Assembly: GCF_030915385.1 (NCBI RefSeq)
Contig: NZ_CP133268.1
Location: 682,001-746,000 of the forward strand
Reading direction: 5' to 3'
Source: Neobacillus sp. PS3-12
Lineage (GTDB): Bacteria > Bacillota > Bacilli > Bacillales > Cytobacillaceae
DNA: 64,000 nt
The notes beneath the pieces are model-generated. The model searched no databases. It saw only the letters and a program-made list of their open reading frames with translations, and was not told the DNA's origin. Shown here in pieces: positions 33,009 through 42,526 of the stretch (positions within the stretch are counted from its first letter, which is position 1; every line of letters begins with the position of its first letter). The position numbers and the translations under genes are program-made.

Positions 33009-33674
33009 TTAGTAAGGAATCTTGCGCAGCTTTGTCATTATTTCAAATTCAGCCTCGGTCTTGTTTCGAACATCCTTTACATCAAAGGGCTCAAATATTT
33101 CCGTTAACCACAGCTTTTTTTCAAAAAACTGAAATACTGCTATCTCTGTAATAATCATGTCAACACAGGTGCCTGATGTTAATGGCAATGTACATTTTTG
33201 TACAATTTTCGGCTTCCCATTCTTATCGCAATGGTTCATTAAAACAATCACTTTTTTTGTCTTTTGGGCTAGTTCCATTGCACCGCCCATTCCAGGTACC
33301 TTTTTCCCCGGAACTATCCAATTGGCCAGATCCCCTTTTTGACTTACCTGCAACGATCCCAAAATCGTTAAATCCACTCGGCCTCTTCGAATCATCGCAA
33401 AAGCGATCGAGCTGTCACAATAAGATCCCCCTTTTATTAATGTGACGGGGAATCCGCCTGCATTGCACAAATTTTCATCTTCCATCCCTTTTGACGGACT
33501 TGCTCCCATGCCAACGATTCCATTTTCTGCATGGAACAAGACTAGCATGTCATTCGCTAAATGATTGGGAACAAGCGATGGAATCCCAATTCCAAGATTA
33601 ACGATCATTCCTTCTTGAATTTCCTCTGCCGCCCTTTTTGCCATTCGATTTCGTATATCTATTCCCATGCCCAT
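33009..33674 (-). CDS. yodR: CoA transferase subunit B (YodR)
   Basis: About 221 residues of the class I CoA-transferase beta subunit. MIVNLGIGIPSLVPNHL and FHAENGIVGMGASP carry the catalytic ENG glutamate. It pairs with YodS, with which it overlaps by 16 bases in the chosen frame start, indicating coupled translation. In the kam pathway it would activate a keto acid from beta-lysine as its CoA ester. Start between TTG 33680 and ATG 33674; GGGGTG favours 33674. Confidence 0.88.
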   Translation of the reverse strand: MGMGIDIRNRMAKRAAEEIQEGMIVNLGIGIPSLVPNHLANDMLVLFHAENGIVGMGASPSKGMEDENLCNAGGFPVTLIKGGSYCDSSIAFAMIRRGRVDLTILGSLQVSQKGDLANWIVPGKKVPGMGGAMELAQKTKKVIVLMNHCDKNGKPKIVQKCTLPLTSGTCVDMIITEIAVFQFFEKKLWLTEIFEPFDVKDVRNKTEAEFEIMTKLRKIPY

Positions 33675-34351
33675 TTCCAATTCACCCCATTTGACGGAAT
33701 GACATAATCAACAAAAACACCAGGAGTTACAATTTCTTCTGGGTCAAGACTGCCAATGGGAACAATCTCCTCAGTCTCCGCTATCGTTACGGAACCGGCC
33801 ATTGCTACCAAGGGATTCGTGTTTCGGGCACTTTTGTCATAAACCAAATTCCCTAACGGGTCTGCTTTTTTGGCATATACAATCGACACTTCTGCAGTTA
33901 AGGATGTTTCAACGAGATAATGTTTCCCATTTAACTCTAATTTAGGTTTATTCATGGCAACCATATCATTTTCCATGCCAACATCTGTTACAATTGCAGC
34001 AAGACCAACGCCTCCTGCTCTAATTCTTTCCATAAGCGTTCCTTGAGGAGAAAACTCCACCTCAAGACTGCCTGCATTCATTAGTTCTCCCGCATAAGGA
34101 TTTGACCCAATATGGGATACAATCACCTTGGACGCTCGGTCCAACCGAATCAATTTGCCTATACCAATATGCGGGAAACCAGTGTCATTTCCGATTAATG
34201 TTAAATCTTTTACTTGTTTTTCAATAATTGCATCGATTAAAGTCGGAGGCGAACCAACACCTCCAAACCCTCCAAACATTAAAGACATACCATTATGAAA
34301 AAAAGATATAATCCTATCGATTGAGGTTACTTTATTGATGGTTCTTGCCAT
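33659..34351 (-). CDS. yodS: CoA transferase subunit A (YodS)
   Basis: 230 residues, class I CoA-transferase alpha subunit: SLMFGGFGGVGSPPTLIDAI and LTLIGNDTGFP are the expected binding motifs, and the C-terminus FVDYVIPSNGVNWKW fits the family. Translation starts at ATG 34351, right after the yodT stop, using GGAGGTG that lies inside the end of yodT. Partner of YodR. Confidence 0.9.
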   Translation of the reverse strand: MARTINKVTSIDRIISFFHNGMSLMFGGFGGVGSPPTLIDAIIEKQVKDLTLIGNDTGFPHIGIGKLIRLDRASKVIVSHIGSNPYAGELMNAGSLEVEFSPQGTLMERIRAGGVGLAAIVTDVGMENDMVAMNKPKLELNGKHYLVETSLTAEVSIVYAKKADPLGNLVYDKSARNTNPLVAMAGSVTIAETEEIVPIGSLDPEEIVTPGVFVDYVIPSNGVNWKWAWE

Positions 34352-34352
34352 T

Positions 34353-35699
34353 TTAAGCACCTCCACCTGTCAAACTGGCTGAAAAAGTTTTGAAAGTTTC
34401 ATTTAAAAGGGTGATCAATTCCTCAATCTCACACTGGGAAATCGTCAATGGGGGAGAAATAATAATGGAGTCACCGTTTATGCCATCAATTCCGGCACCG
34501 GCAGGATATAGCAAGAGCCCTTGTTCCTTGGCAATCATAATAATTTTTTGAGTAACATTTTCATTCCTGGAGAACGGATTTTTATTTGTTGGGTCTTTGA
34601 CAAATTCAATTCCCAGTAATAAACCTTTTCCACGGATATCCCCGATAAACGAGAATTTGCTTTTAAGCTGCTTTAACTTTTTTAATAAATAAGTACTTTT
34701 AGGTTCGACATTTTTAATCGTATCATTTTTTTCAAGATATTCGATTACTGCTAAAGATACTGCACAAGACTGAGGGTTTGCGCTTAGAGTATGTCCGCTC
34801 ATCACAGATTTCGTTCCTGCAAGAATCGGTTCCATTACTTTTTCAGTTGCTACAGCAGCAGCAATTGGTGCATAACCAGCTCCCATTCCCTTCCCCAATG
34901 CAACAATATCTGGCACCACATCCCATTGCTCTAATGCAAGCGTCGAGCCAGTTCTTCCAAATCCGGTCATCACTTCATCGGCAATAAACAAAATATCATT
35001 CTTGTCGCAGATTTCTTTGATGACTTTGTAATAATCTTTTGGTGGTGTAATGGCACCACCAGCTGCACCGATGATCGGTTCGGCAATAAATGCTGCAATC
35101 TGCTCGGCACCGATTCGGTTAATAGCAGTTTGGAGTTCCTTAGCGCAGCTGTTTTCGCAGCTTTGCGGCTCTAGCCCATATGGACAGCGGTAACAATAGG
35201 GAGGATGAATAACAGGAAAATCTTCAAGCAGGGGAACGAACCTTGCCCTGCGAAGGGTATGACCAGACATTGACAATGCTCCTAATGTAATTCCATGATA
35301 ACTGACCCATCTTGAAAGGATCTTATTTTTCGTCTTAACTCCTTTTTCCTGCCAATGCTGTATAGCCATTTTCATGGCTGTTTCTGTTGCTTCTGAACCG
35401 CTATTGACAAAGAATGACCAATTTAAATCTCCTGGTAAAATATCAGCTATTTTTTTGGCCAAACTCTCTGCCGCCTTGCTTGTGAATTGTGACCGATACA
35501 CGAACGATACTTTTTTTGCCTGTTCATTCATTTTAGCAATAATTTCGGGAACTCCATGACCGATATTGGCAGTAACAGCCCCAGAGGCCGCATCTAAATA
35601 TTTTTTTCCGCTCGTATCGTATAAATAAACACCCTTCCCATAATCTATCATTGGGTAAACTTCATCCAGAATTGGTTTAATTAAAAAAGTTTTTTCCAT
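34353..35699 (-). CDS. yodT: Class III aminotransferase YodT
   Basis: 448-residue PLP aminotransferase heading the kam operon. VNSGSEATETAMKMA, YHGITLGALSMSGH, FIADEVMTGFGRTG and IVALGKGMGAGYAPIAA (PLP lysine in GKG) are intact. YodT is predicted to transaminate a beta-lysine-derived diamino acid. An unusual CYRCPYG...CENSC segment near residue 180 gives four cysteines. AAGGGCG precedes the ATG; a sigma-E-like -10 box lies about 45 bases upstream. Confidence 0.9.
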   Translation of the reverse strand: MEKTFLIKPILDEVYPMIDYGKGVYLYDTSGKKYLDAASGAVTANIGHGVPEIIAKMNEQAKKVSFVYRSQFTSKAAESLAKKIADILPGDLNWSFFVNSGSEATETAMKMAIQHWQEKGVKTKNKILSRWVSYHGITLGALSMSGHTLRRARFVPLLEDFPVIHPPYCYRCPYGLEPQSCENSCAKELQTAINRIGAEQIAAFIAEPIIGAAGGAITPPKDYYKVIKEICDKNDILFIADEVMTGFGRTGSTLALEQWDVVPDIVALGKGMGAGYAPIAAAVATEKVMEPILAGTKSVMSGHTLSANPQSCAVSLAVIEYLEKNDTIKNVEPKSTYLLKKLKQLKSKFSFIGDIRGKGLLLGIEFVKDPTNKNPFSRNENVTQKIIMIAKEQGLLLYPAGAGIDGINGDSIIISPPLTISQCEIEELITLLNETFKTFSASLTGGGA

Positions 35700-35744
35700 G
35701 GTCCACGCCCTTTCTTCACCAAATGAACGAGGATAGTATACTAA

Positions 35745-35772
35745 AGTGTATGAAGGGATATATATATTCTTT
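35745..35772 (-). promoter_or_regulatory. Possible sigma-E promoter of the yodT operon
   Basis: CATACACT (35745-35752) is a perfect sigma-E -10 element (CATACANT), but no good -35 is seen at the usual 14-15 bases. B. subtilis yodTSRQP-kamA is sigma-E dependent. Confidence 0.35.
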
Positions 35773-35795
35773 CGTTATAATTTTGGCACAATATA

Positions 35796-35829
35796 AAAAG
35801 ACAAAGCAGACACGTTTTTAGTGTCTGCT
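35796..35829 (-). terminator. Terminator after LD-carboxypeptidase
   Basis: AGCAGACAC / GTGTCTGCT stem followed by T-rich sequence on the minus strand. Confidence 0.85.
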
Positions 35830-36807
35830 CTAGCCTACTTGTTCAATTGTGATCTTCGTTTCAGTTCCTGCGGAAATGTATGCTTTCGCACCGAAAGGTA
35901 TGGTTGCAATTGGCTGAACATGTCCGAAATTGACATTGGCAATCACAGGAATATTCTTTAGCTCAGATTTACTGGATATGACTTTTTTTAAGCCTGCTTC
36001 TGTCACATTGGAATTTTTTTGAAATCTGCCGATAAGAATTCCTTTGATTCCTTTCGCTTCAGGTAAATGAAGAAGCGATTGTAGTTGACGATCAAAGTCA
36101 TAGATATGTGATTCTTCATCAGCTTCAATAAAAAGAATAGAATCTGCGAGTGTGGGCATATATTCCGTTCCCCGTAAAAGGTTCAATGAACTTAAGTTTC
36201 CGCCGATTAACGTACCTGTTGAGGAACCTTCATTCAGCACCAAGTAACCATCTTGTTCAATAAATGTCCTGTCTTCTTGTTCCAAATACCATGGGTCACC
36301 ACTCCAGGTTGGAGATGGAATAACATCAAATGGCGCATCATTGGTTACTGCATCTAAAAAGGATTGGAGCGTGTAATCAAAACCAGACTTGATCCCAAAA
36401 CTTGAAAAAAGAGGACCAGAATAGGTGATTAAGCCTGTTTTTTGAAAGATAGCAGCATTTAAAACCGTTATATCACTATAGCCGCAAAAAACCTTCGGAT
36501 TCTTTTTTATTAAATGAAAGTCAATGTATTTTAATAGCTGGTTGGCATTGTATCCGCCAAGAGCGGTTAAAATCCCTTTTACATTGGGATCTTGAAATGC
36601 TTCATGTAAATCTTCCAATCTTTGTTCAATAGAGGTACTAAAGAATTCATCATGTTTATCGGTGTTTTTTCCGAACGTTACTTGAAAGCCTAATCTGGTT
36701 AACCTTTCAATTGCAAATTCTACTTGTTTTCCTTTTACTAATGCCATGCTCGTTGATGGGGCAATGACTCTAATTTCATCACCAGGAGCTAATCTGTTTG
36801 GCAGCAT
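35830..36807 (-). CDS. LD-carboxypeptidase, S66 family (YocD-like)
   Basis: 325 residues of the MccF/LdcA family that cuts peptidoglycan tetrapeptides or related amides. The nucleophile Ser is in GYSDIT, with NGG-type IGGNLSSLNLL, the catalytic Glu in FIEADEES and His in NFGHVQP. GDEIRVIAPSTS at the start is the family N-terminus. AGAAGGTG precedes the ATG. Next to, but separate from, the kam operon. Confidence 0.88.
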   Translation of the reverse strand: MLPNRLAPGDEIRVIAPSTSMALVKGKQVEFAIERLTRLGFQVTFGKNTDKHDEFFSTSIEQRLEDLHEAFQDPNVKGILTALGGYNANQLLKYIDFHLIKKNPKVFCGYSDITVLNAAIFQKTGLITYSGPLFSSFGIKSGFDYTLQSFLDAVTNDAPFDVIPSPTWSGDPWYLEQEDRTFIEQDGYLVLNEGSSTGTLIGGNLSSLNLLRGTEYMPTLADSILFIEADEESHIYDFDRQLQSLLHLPEAKGIKGILIGRFQKNSNVTEAGLKKVISSKSELKNIPVIANVNFGHVQPIATIPFGAKAYISAGTETKITIEQVG

Positions 36808-36873
36808 AGGTTCACCTTCTTTTTTCTCAATAAATCTATTTTACCAGAAAAATATTCAGTGGGTAGACGAGAC

Positions 36874-36895
36874 AAAAACCCGCTTTAAAAGCGGG
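36874..36895 (-). terminator. Terminator of the FAD-dependent oxidoreductase gene
   Basis: CCCGCTTT / AAAGCGGG stem with T5 on the minus strand. Confidence 0.85.
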
Positions 36896-36896
36896 C

Positions 36897-38363
36897 TTAT
36901 GCATTAACAGTTTCCATTTGTCGGCTAGTTTTAGTTTTTTCAATAATGTCTCTGGCAATCCAAACACCACATGCACTGGCCTGTGCCAAGCCGCGTGTAA
37001 TCCCTGCACCATCCCCGCCAACATATAAACCGCTTATTTCCGTCTCAAAACGATCATTTAACCTTGGGCGGGCTGAATAGAACTTGGCCTCGACACCATA
37101 GAATAACGTGTGCTCAGATGCAATCCCTGGTGTAACATGGTTTAATGCTTCCGTCATTTCAATCAAACTTTTTAAGGTATTGTATGGTAATACAAGACCT
37201 AAGTCTCCCGGTACCGCTTCTTTTAATGTTGGTTCAACAAATCCCTCTTTAATACGTTTTTCAGTCGATCTCCTTCCTTTTAAGAGATCGCCGTATTTTT
37301 GAACAATCAATCCGCCATTCGATAGGGCATTTGCCAATTTAGAAATCGCATGGGCAAATTCATTTGGTTTATCAAACGGTTCAGAAAAAGTATGGGAAAC
37401 AAGCAAAGCAAAGTTTGTATTCGGACTGCCCAACTTTGGATCGCGATAGGCATGCCCATTTGCAAGCATAGTTCCTGAATGGTTTTCAACTACAACATGG
37501 CCGGAAGGGTTGCTGCAGAAAGTTCTGACCCGAGTTCCAACGGATGTATTGAATACAAATTTTCCTTCATACAAATTTTCGTTAATTTCCTGCATGACAA
37601 TATTAGTAGTTTCTACACGTACACCAATATCCACTTGGTTATTAATCATCGTTAGTTTTCTAGATTTTAAAAGCCTTGCAAGCCAGGTTGAGCCATCCCG
37701 TCCAGGTGTTATGACAACTTTATCAGCAAATACTTTTTGATCCCCTTTAAGCTGAACACCCAATATTTTTAAGCCTTCTGCAGACTTTTCTGTAATTAAA
37801 TCCTCTACCTCAGTTTTATAGGCCATTTCGATTTTATCTTGTAAATATTCGTAAATACTTTTCATGATTTCGAGATTTTGTTCTGTTCCTAGATGGCGGA
37901 CCTGGGCTCGAAGTAGCTTTAAGCCGGCAGCATAACCCCTGCGTTCAATATCCCTCACTTTATCTGTCAGCGGATCGGTAATGCTATTTGTTGCTCCATG
38001 CTTAAGGTTAATTTCATCAACATAACGAATTAGCTCAATTACTTGTGAATCAGGCAAATAGTCTGTCATCCAGCCGCCAAATTCGCTTGTGATATTAAAT
38101 TTTCCATCTGAATAGGCTCCTGCCCCTCCGAAGCCATTCGTAATCGAACAGGCTGGCAGGCAACCTGCATAATCTTTCTTTCCAGCAGGTGCTGGGCATT
38201 TCTCAATTTTCTTTTGTAGTATTGGACAATTTCTCCGATAAATATCGTGCCCTTTATCAATTAATAATATCTTTGCATTGGGCATTTTAAGTGTAAGTTC
38301 ATAGCAAGTAAAAATTCCTGCTGGGCCTGCCCCAACCACGACCACATCATAATTCGTTTCCAT
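36897..38363 (-). CDS. NAD(P)/FAD-dependent oxidoreductase (COG2509 type)
   Basis: 488 residues. The N-terminal dinucleotide-binding fold is VVVGAGPAGIFTCYELTLK, and the C-terminal FAD motif GLYVGGDGAGITRGLAQA closes the cofactor site. Two cysteine pairs (NCPIL...CPAPAG, GCLPACSI) near residues 45-75 could be redox-active or metal-binding. The family is conserved in Firmicutes with no assigned substrate. GGAGGAAC precedes the ATG. Confidence 0.85.
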   Translation of the reverse strand: METNYDVVVVGAGPAGIFTCYELTLKMPNAKILLIDKGHDIYRRNCPILQKKIEKCPAPAGKKDYAGCLPACSITNGFGGAGAYSDGKFNITSEFGGWMTDYLPDSQVIELIRYVDEINLKHGATNSITDPLTDKVRDIERRGYAAGLKLLRAQVRHLGTEQNLEIMKSIYEYLQDKIEMAYKTEVEDLITEKSAEGLKILGVQLKGDQKVFADKVVITPGRDGSTWLARLLKSRKLTMINNQVDIGVRVETTNIVMQEINENLYEGKFVFNTSVGTRVRTFCSNPSGHVVVENHSGTMLANGHAYRDPKLGSPNTNFALLVSHTFSEPFDKPNEFAHAISKLANALSNGGLIVQKYGDLLKGRRSTEKRIKEGFVEPTLKEAVPGDLGLVLPYNTLKSLIEMTEALNHVTPGIASEHTLFYGVEAKFYSARPRLNDRFETEISGLYVGGDGAGITRGLAQASACGVWIARDIIEKTKTSRQMETVNA

Positions 38364-38550
38364 TGTCCAGTTCCTCCAAAAAGTTTATTCATCATATTCT
38401 CTCATTTATAAGTTTCATTTTTGTTTACTAAATTTGTGGTTTTTCAAATTTCCATTGCTAAATATAGCACTTACATTCCAAAAAGTCAAAAGAAATTACG
38501 AACTATATACGTGATTTAATAATTAATGTTCGTGTATTTAATTTACACAA

Positions 38551-38576
38551 AAAAACGCTCGTTTGCGAGCGTTTTT
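38551..38576. terminator. Terminator after msrB
   Basis: 11-bp perfect stem AAAAACGCTCG / CGAGCGTTTTT with a 4-nt loop. Confidence 0.9.
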
Positions 38577-38602
38577 GGATGGGATCATCATAAACGGTAT
38601 AT

Positions 38603-39037
38603 TTAATTAAACAGCTTCCTAAACTCCCCATAGCCTGCTTCCTCTAACTGTTCTAGCGGTATAAATTTTAATGAGGCAGAATTAATGCAGTAGCGCAAGT
38701 GTGTTGGTCCCGGTCCATCATTAAAAACATGGCCCAAATGGGAATCAGCTGTTTTACTTCTTACTTCCGTTCTAACCATAAAATGTCTTAAATCCGTTTT
38801 TTCAATAATTTCATCCTCTTCGATAGGTTTTGTAAAGCTTGGCCAGCCGCAACCAGCATCGAATTTATCTAAAGATGTAAACAGTGGTTTTCCCGAAATA
38901 ATATCCACATAGATACCCGGCCGCTTTTCATTCCAATAGTCATTACGAAACGGAGGCTCTGTGGCACTATTTTGTGTAACTTCGAACTGTATCGGTGTTA
39001 ATTCTTTTTTTAATTGTGATAAATCTTTATTTTCCAA
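38603..39037 (-). CDS. msrB: Peptide methionine (R)-S-oxide reductase
   Basis: 144 residues, reduces the R epimer of methionine sulfoxide. The active site [10 protein letters not shown], the substrate motifs GCGWPSF and the [10 protein letters not shown] loop are intact. The zinc CxxC pairs are absent, as in B. subtilis MsrB. The start is TTG 39037 with GGGGGGA upstream; this overlaps the msrA end by 11 bases, so translation is coupled. Confidence 0.93.
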   Translation of the reverse strand: MENKDLSQLKKELTPIQFEVTQNSATEPPFRNDYWNEKRPGIYVDIISGKPLFTSLDKFDAGCGWPSFTKPIEEDEIIEKTDLRHFMVRTEVRSKTADSHLGHVFNDGPGPTHLRYCINSASLKFIPLEQLEEAGYGEFRKLFN

Positions 39038-39569
39038 GCAAATCCCCCCAGTTTGTTTTAATAAATCCGGCACGTCCAGAACCTACATGATAGGATTCAT
39101 AATGGGTCGGATTTTTTTTATAATAATCCTGATGATATTCTTCCGCAGGATAAAATTTCATCGCAGGCAAGATCGGGGTCATAATTGGTTTTGAGAACCT
39201 GCCGCTTTCCGCCAAACGTTGTTTTGATTCTTCCGCAAGCTTTTTTTGCTCCTCATTTTGGTAGAATATCGCTGTTTGATAGGACTTCCCGCGGTCGTAA
39301 AATTGGCCGCCAGGATCTGTAGGATCTATTTGCTGCCAAAATAATGACAACAGTTTTTCGAATGGAAAAATGGCTGGATCATAGGTAATCTCGACTGCTT
39401 CATAGTGACCTGTTGTCCCTGAACATACTTGTTGGTATGTTGGATTTTCAATAGTACCTCCCGTGTATCCAGAAGTTACCTTTATTATACCAGGCTGAGT
39501 ATCAAATGGTTTTACCATGCACCAAAAGCATCCGCCCGCAAAAATGGCTTTTTCAACTCTGTTTTCCAC
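39027..39569 (-). CDS. msrA: Peptide methionine (S)-S-oxide reductase
   Basis: 180 residues, reduces the S epimer. The signature GGCFWC (nucleophile Cys14) is intact, with GYTGG and YDP...[17 protein letters not shown] following. GTG start with GAGGTG upstream. Co-transcribed with msrB; the pair protects proteins against oxidative damage. Confidence 0.95.
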   Translation of the reverse strand: MENRVEKAIFAGGCFWCMVKPFDTQPGIIKVTSGYTGGTIENPTYQQVCSGTTGHYEAVEITYDPAIFPFEKLLSLFWQQIDPTDPGGQFYDRGKSYQTAIFYQNEEQKKLAEESKQRLAESGRFSKPIMTPILPAMKFYPAEEYHQDYYKKNPTHYESYHVGSGRAGFIKTNWGDLLGK

Positions 39570-39731
39570 TTTGTCACCTCTTATATAGGAATAAATATAA
39601 GTATACAGAATAATCCTCCATTTTTAAATTTGAAAGGCCTATTACTTGCTATTTGTATTGAATGGATGTTAGGCACGAGAAGTAAGAATCTGGAATACTA
39701 TATGATAGACAACAAAATTAGGGTGAGGTCA

Positions 39732-40322
39732 ATGGCTGAGAAGGATTTGCAAAATAAGGCAAACATCCGCTTTCTTCAGGCGGTTAGCGATACCCAATAT
39801 GTCGATGTGTTTATAAATAAGGAATTGGTTGTAGATTGGCTTCCTTTTCAAAGTGTAAGCAACTATGTTTCGCTTTTGCCAGGAACATACACGATTGATA
39901 TTCTTTCAAGTACCGACCGTAAAAATAAGCTTTTAAGCACCAACATTATCATCCAAAATGATCAAATCTATACTCTTGTACTTGTTGGAAAGGGGGAAGA
40001 AACTGAGCTTTACATGGTTCATAACTTTCCGAAGGTTCCTTTTGGGGAAGCAAAAATGCGTTTTCTTCATTTAGCACCCGAACTGCCTACGATTGATTTT
40101 GCAGTAAAAGATCGTGATGTTGTATTCGAAAATATTGCTTTTCAACAAGTTACAGACTATTTGGGGTTAACACCCATGACTGTTGATCTTGAATTACGAA
40201 CTGCAGGCAGCAAGCAAGTGATTCTTCCAATGCCAAAACTAAAATTCAAAGCAAACGAAGCCTGTACGATTGTATTAGTCGGTTCGAAAAAGGAGTTTTC
40301 CATTATAATAATCATTGATTGA
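39732..40322 (+). CDS. DUF4397-domain protein
   Basis: 196 residues with two tandem copies of a DUF4397 unit (ANIRFLQAVSDTQYVDVFINKEL; AKMRFLHLAPELPTIDFAVKDR), each about 90 residues. The domain is an immunoglobulin-like beta-sandwich, usually extracellular, but no signal peptide is seen with this start. The ATG at 39732 follows GGGTGAGG. Divergent from msrA and single. Confidence 0.75.
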   Translation: MAEKDLQNKANIRFLQAVSDTQYVDVFINKELVVDWLPFQSVSNYVSLLPGTYTIDILSSTDRKNKLLSTNIIIQNDQIYTLVLVGKGEETELYMVHNFPKVPFGEAKMRFLHLAPELPTIDFAVKDRDVVFENIAFQQVTDYLGLTPMTVDLELRTAGSKQVILPMPKLKFKANEACTIVLVGSKKEFSIIIIID

Positions 40323-40333
40323 CCTTCAAAATT

Positions 40334-40358
40334 AACTCCATTGTCTGGAGTTTTTTTT
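40334..40358 (+). terminator. Terminator after the DUF4397 gene
   Basis: CTCCA / TGGAG stem followed by eight T residues. Confidence 0.75.
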
Positions 40359-40368
40359 CATATATTCC

Positions 40369-40397
40369 TTGACAACAATAAAACGGTACAGAATAAT
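40369..40397 (+). promoter_or_regulatory. Sigma-A promoter of rsmF
   Basis: TTGACA (40369-40374), 17 bases and AATAAT (40392-40397), 35 bases before the start codon. Confidence 0.65.
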
Positions 40398-40431
40398 CAT
40401 GTTTGTATGAAGGGTGAGAGGAGCAGGCAAA

Positions 40432-41805
40432 ATGGAGCTGCCATTAGAATTTGTTGCTAAATTTAAGCAATTATTTGCCAATGAAGCAGAAAACTTCTTT
40501 GCTACATATAATCAAAATAAACAGAGCGGATTACGATTTAATCCATTAAAAATTTCAAAATCTGATTTTGAAAAATTATCACCATTTAAATTGGAACCAG
40601 TCCCATTTGTACATACAGGATACTATTATCAGCAAGATACTGACCAGCCGGGAAAACACCCATTTCATGCGGCAGGACTTTATTATATCCAAGAACCAAG
40701 TGCAATGTTTATTGCAGAACAGTTAGCACCGATGAAGGGTGATCGGGTATTGGATTTATGTGCCGCGCCTGGGGGAAAAACCACGCAACTTGCGGGAATG
40801 ATGGATCAAGAAGGGCTTTTAGTCGCCAATGAAATTAACACCAAAAGGGCAAAGGCACTGTCGGAAAACATTGAACGTCTTGGAATAACAAATGCATTGG
40901 TTACGAATGAAACACCAGAACGTCTCGCAGAAAGATTTCAAGGCTATTTTGACAAAATTCTCGTTGATGCCCCTTGCTCTGGTGAAGGAATGTTTCGAAA
41001 GGATGAAGAAGCAATTCGTTATTGGAGTCAGGATCATGTTAACTCCTGCGCAAGGCAGCAACAAAACATATTAGATTCGGCCTTTAAAATGTTAAAAAAA
41101 GATGGTATCCTCGTTTATTCAACTTGTACTTTTTCACCTGAAGAAAATGAACAAACGATTGAAGCTTTTTTAAACAAGTATGTAGATATGGAATTACAAT
41201 CAATCATAAAGCCTGAGGGAATCCAAGATGGAAGACCCGAATGGTCAACCACTAAGAGGGAGGACCTTCTTAAGGTTGCTAGATTATGGCCACATAAGCT
41301 ACAAGGTGAAGGACATTTTGTTGCGAAATTGAAAAAGACCAGCTCAGCTGAAGTTTCCGCTATCACATCTGCAGGTTCTAACTTTGGAAAAGGGCAACTA
41401 AAGGATTTCCAACAATTCAGCAATGAAACGTTTGTCAATCATTCTTTTGAAAACTTCTTTCTTTTCAACCAGCAATTATACGCACTCCCCAATTATTGTC
41501 CAAGCTTTCAAGGGTTGCGGGTTCTCAGAGTGGGACTCCATCTCGGAGAATTGAAAAAAAACCGATTTGAACCAAATCATGCCCTTGCCCTCTCCTTAAA
41601 AAAAGAACAAATTAAACATTGTTTTAATTTGTCCTCTAAAGATGATCAATGGATTCATTTCTTAAAAGGAGAAACTATTACAACAGGAGCCGACCGTGGC
41701 TGGACACTGGTTACGATTGACGGCTATCCGCTTGGATGGGGGAAAGAAGCAAAAGGCATTCTAAAAAATTTCTACCCTAAGGGGTTACGAATAAAAAGTA
41801 TATAA
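40432..41805 (+). CDS. rsmF: NOL1/NOP2/Sun rRNA cytosine-C5 methyltransferase RsmF-like
   Basis: 457 residues. SAM-binding DLCAAPGGKTTQLA, catalytic motifs DAPCSGEGMFRK and YSTCTFSPEENE with both cysteines, and a C-terminal domain (KGLRIKSI end) as in RsmF/YebU. It probably methylates m5C in 16S rRNA. The ATG at 40432 follows AGGAG with an eight-base spacer; a consensus promoter and a terminator frame it as a single gene. Confidence 0.9.
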   Translation: MELPLEFVAKFKQLFANEAENFFATYNQNKQSGLRFNPLKISKSDFEKLSPFKLEPVPFVHTGYYYQQDTDQPGKHPFHAAGLYYIQEPSAMFIAEQLAPMKGDRVLDLCAAPGGKTTQLAGMMDQEGLLVANEINTKRAKALSENIERLGITNALVTNETPERLAERFQGYFDKILVDAPCSGEGMFRKDEEAIRYWSQDHVNSCARQQQNILDSAFKMLKKDGILVYSTCTFSPEENEQTIEAFLNKYVDMELQSIIKPEGIQDGRPEWSTTKREDLLKVARLWPHKLQGEGHFVAKLKKTSSAEVSAITSAGSNFGKGQLKDFQQFSNETFVNHSFENFFLFNQQLYALPNYCPSFQGLRVLRVGLHLGELKKNRFEPNHALALSLKKEQIKHCFNLSSKDDQWIHFLKGETITTGADRGWTLVTIDGYPLGWGKEAKGILKNFYPKGLRIKSI

Positions 41806-41838
41806 AAAATAAGGTGCCTTCTTTTGGCGCCTTATTTT
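41806..41838. terminator. Bidirectional terminator between rsmF and ypmS
   Basis: AATAAGGTGCC / GGCGCCTTATT stem with flanking T-run; it overlaps the ypmS 3' end. Confidence 0.8.
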
Positions 41839-42409
41839 ACTGGAACTAAAATAGTAAATGCAATCTTATTTTGTTTCAAATCAAACTGATCTACCTTTAC
41901 CTTGGTATTATTTTTTAATGTGAATTTATGCATGTTTATGTATACTATTTTCTGATCGGGTTTGATATCAACACCTGTTGGTAAATTATAATTGTCCTCA
42001 ATCAACTTAAGAACATATGGCACAGGTAAATGCAAGCGTCCTAAGGAGATTTTCTTTTGTTTTAAGACTAGGTCACCATTCTTTTGTGCCTCTGGGTCAA
42101 AGGTAAGTTTCATATTTAATTCTTCGCTAAGAAAGGGAATCGTCCCTTCCATTTCGACTTCATTCCCCAGATTAACTTGGTAATCAACTGGTGAAGGATT
42201 GGCTTCCTTTTTTAAGTAATAATTAATAAGCTTATTTAAATCTTCTTTATTGGATTGCACATAAAAAGGGACATCATCACCAGCTGTTTCTTGTTCATTG
42301 GATATATCCTGTTTTTTGCCGGTGTCAGGACCAAGAACATGATGATCATGACAATAAGAAGGTCTATTCCCAATAAAACAAAGAAACCAAGCTTCCATTT
42401 GTTTTTCAT
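41832..42409 (-). pseudogene. ypmS: YpmS family protein (DUF2140), frameshifted
   Basis: One-pass membrane protein of about 192 residues when repaired. The N-terminal anchor (MKNKWKLGFFVLLGIDLLIV) is in one frame and the exported domain (QSNKEDLNKLINYYLKKE, then the rest) in another. An A6 tract (plus 42312-42317) is one base short; adding it yields TPAKKQDISNEQE and a continuous protein of B. subtilis length. The ribosome site is AGAGGAGAT. Probably a sequencing undercall. Confidence 0.8.
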
Positions 42410-42499
42410 TTATCTTATCTCCTCTTATGGTATTACAGCAGCCAGTTTTTAGTATATCACTCGATAAACAATTCAAAACGATCTCCTTTAATTATAAAA

Positions 42500-42526
42500 A
42501 AAGATAGACCATTTTTAGAGGTCTAT
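42500..42526 (-). terminator. Terminator of the Sco gene
   Basis: TAGACC / GGTCTA stem followed by T-rich sequence on the minus strand. Confidence 0.6.

Noticed and set aside
35753..35800. Sigma-54 promoter upstream of yodT
   Set aside because: TTGTGCC is near, but there is no GG/GC pair at ten-base spacing; the sigma-E -10 is the better candidate.
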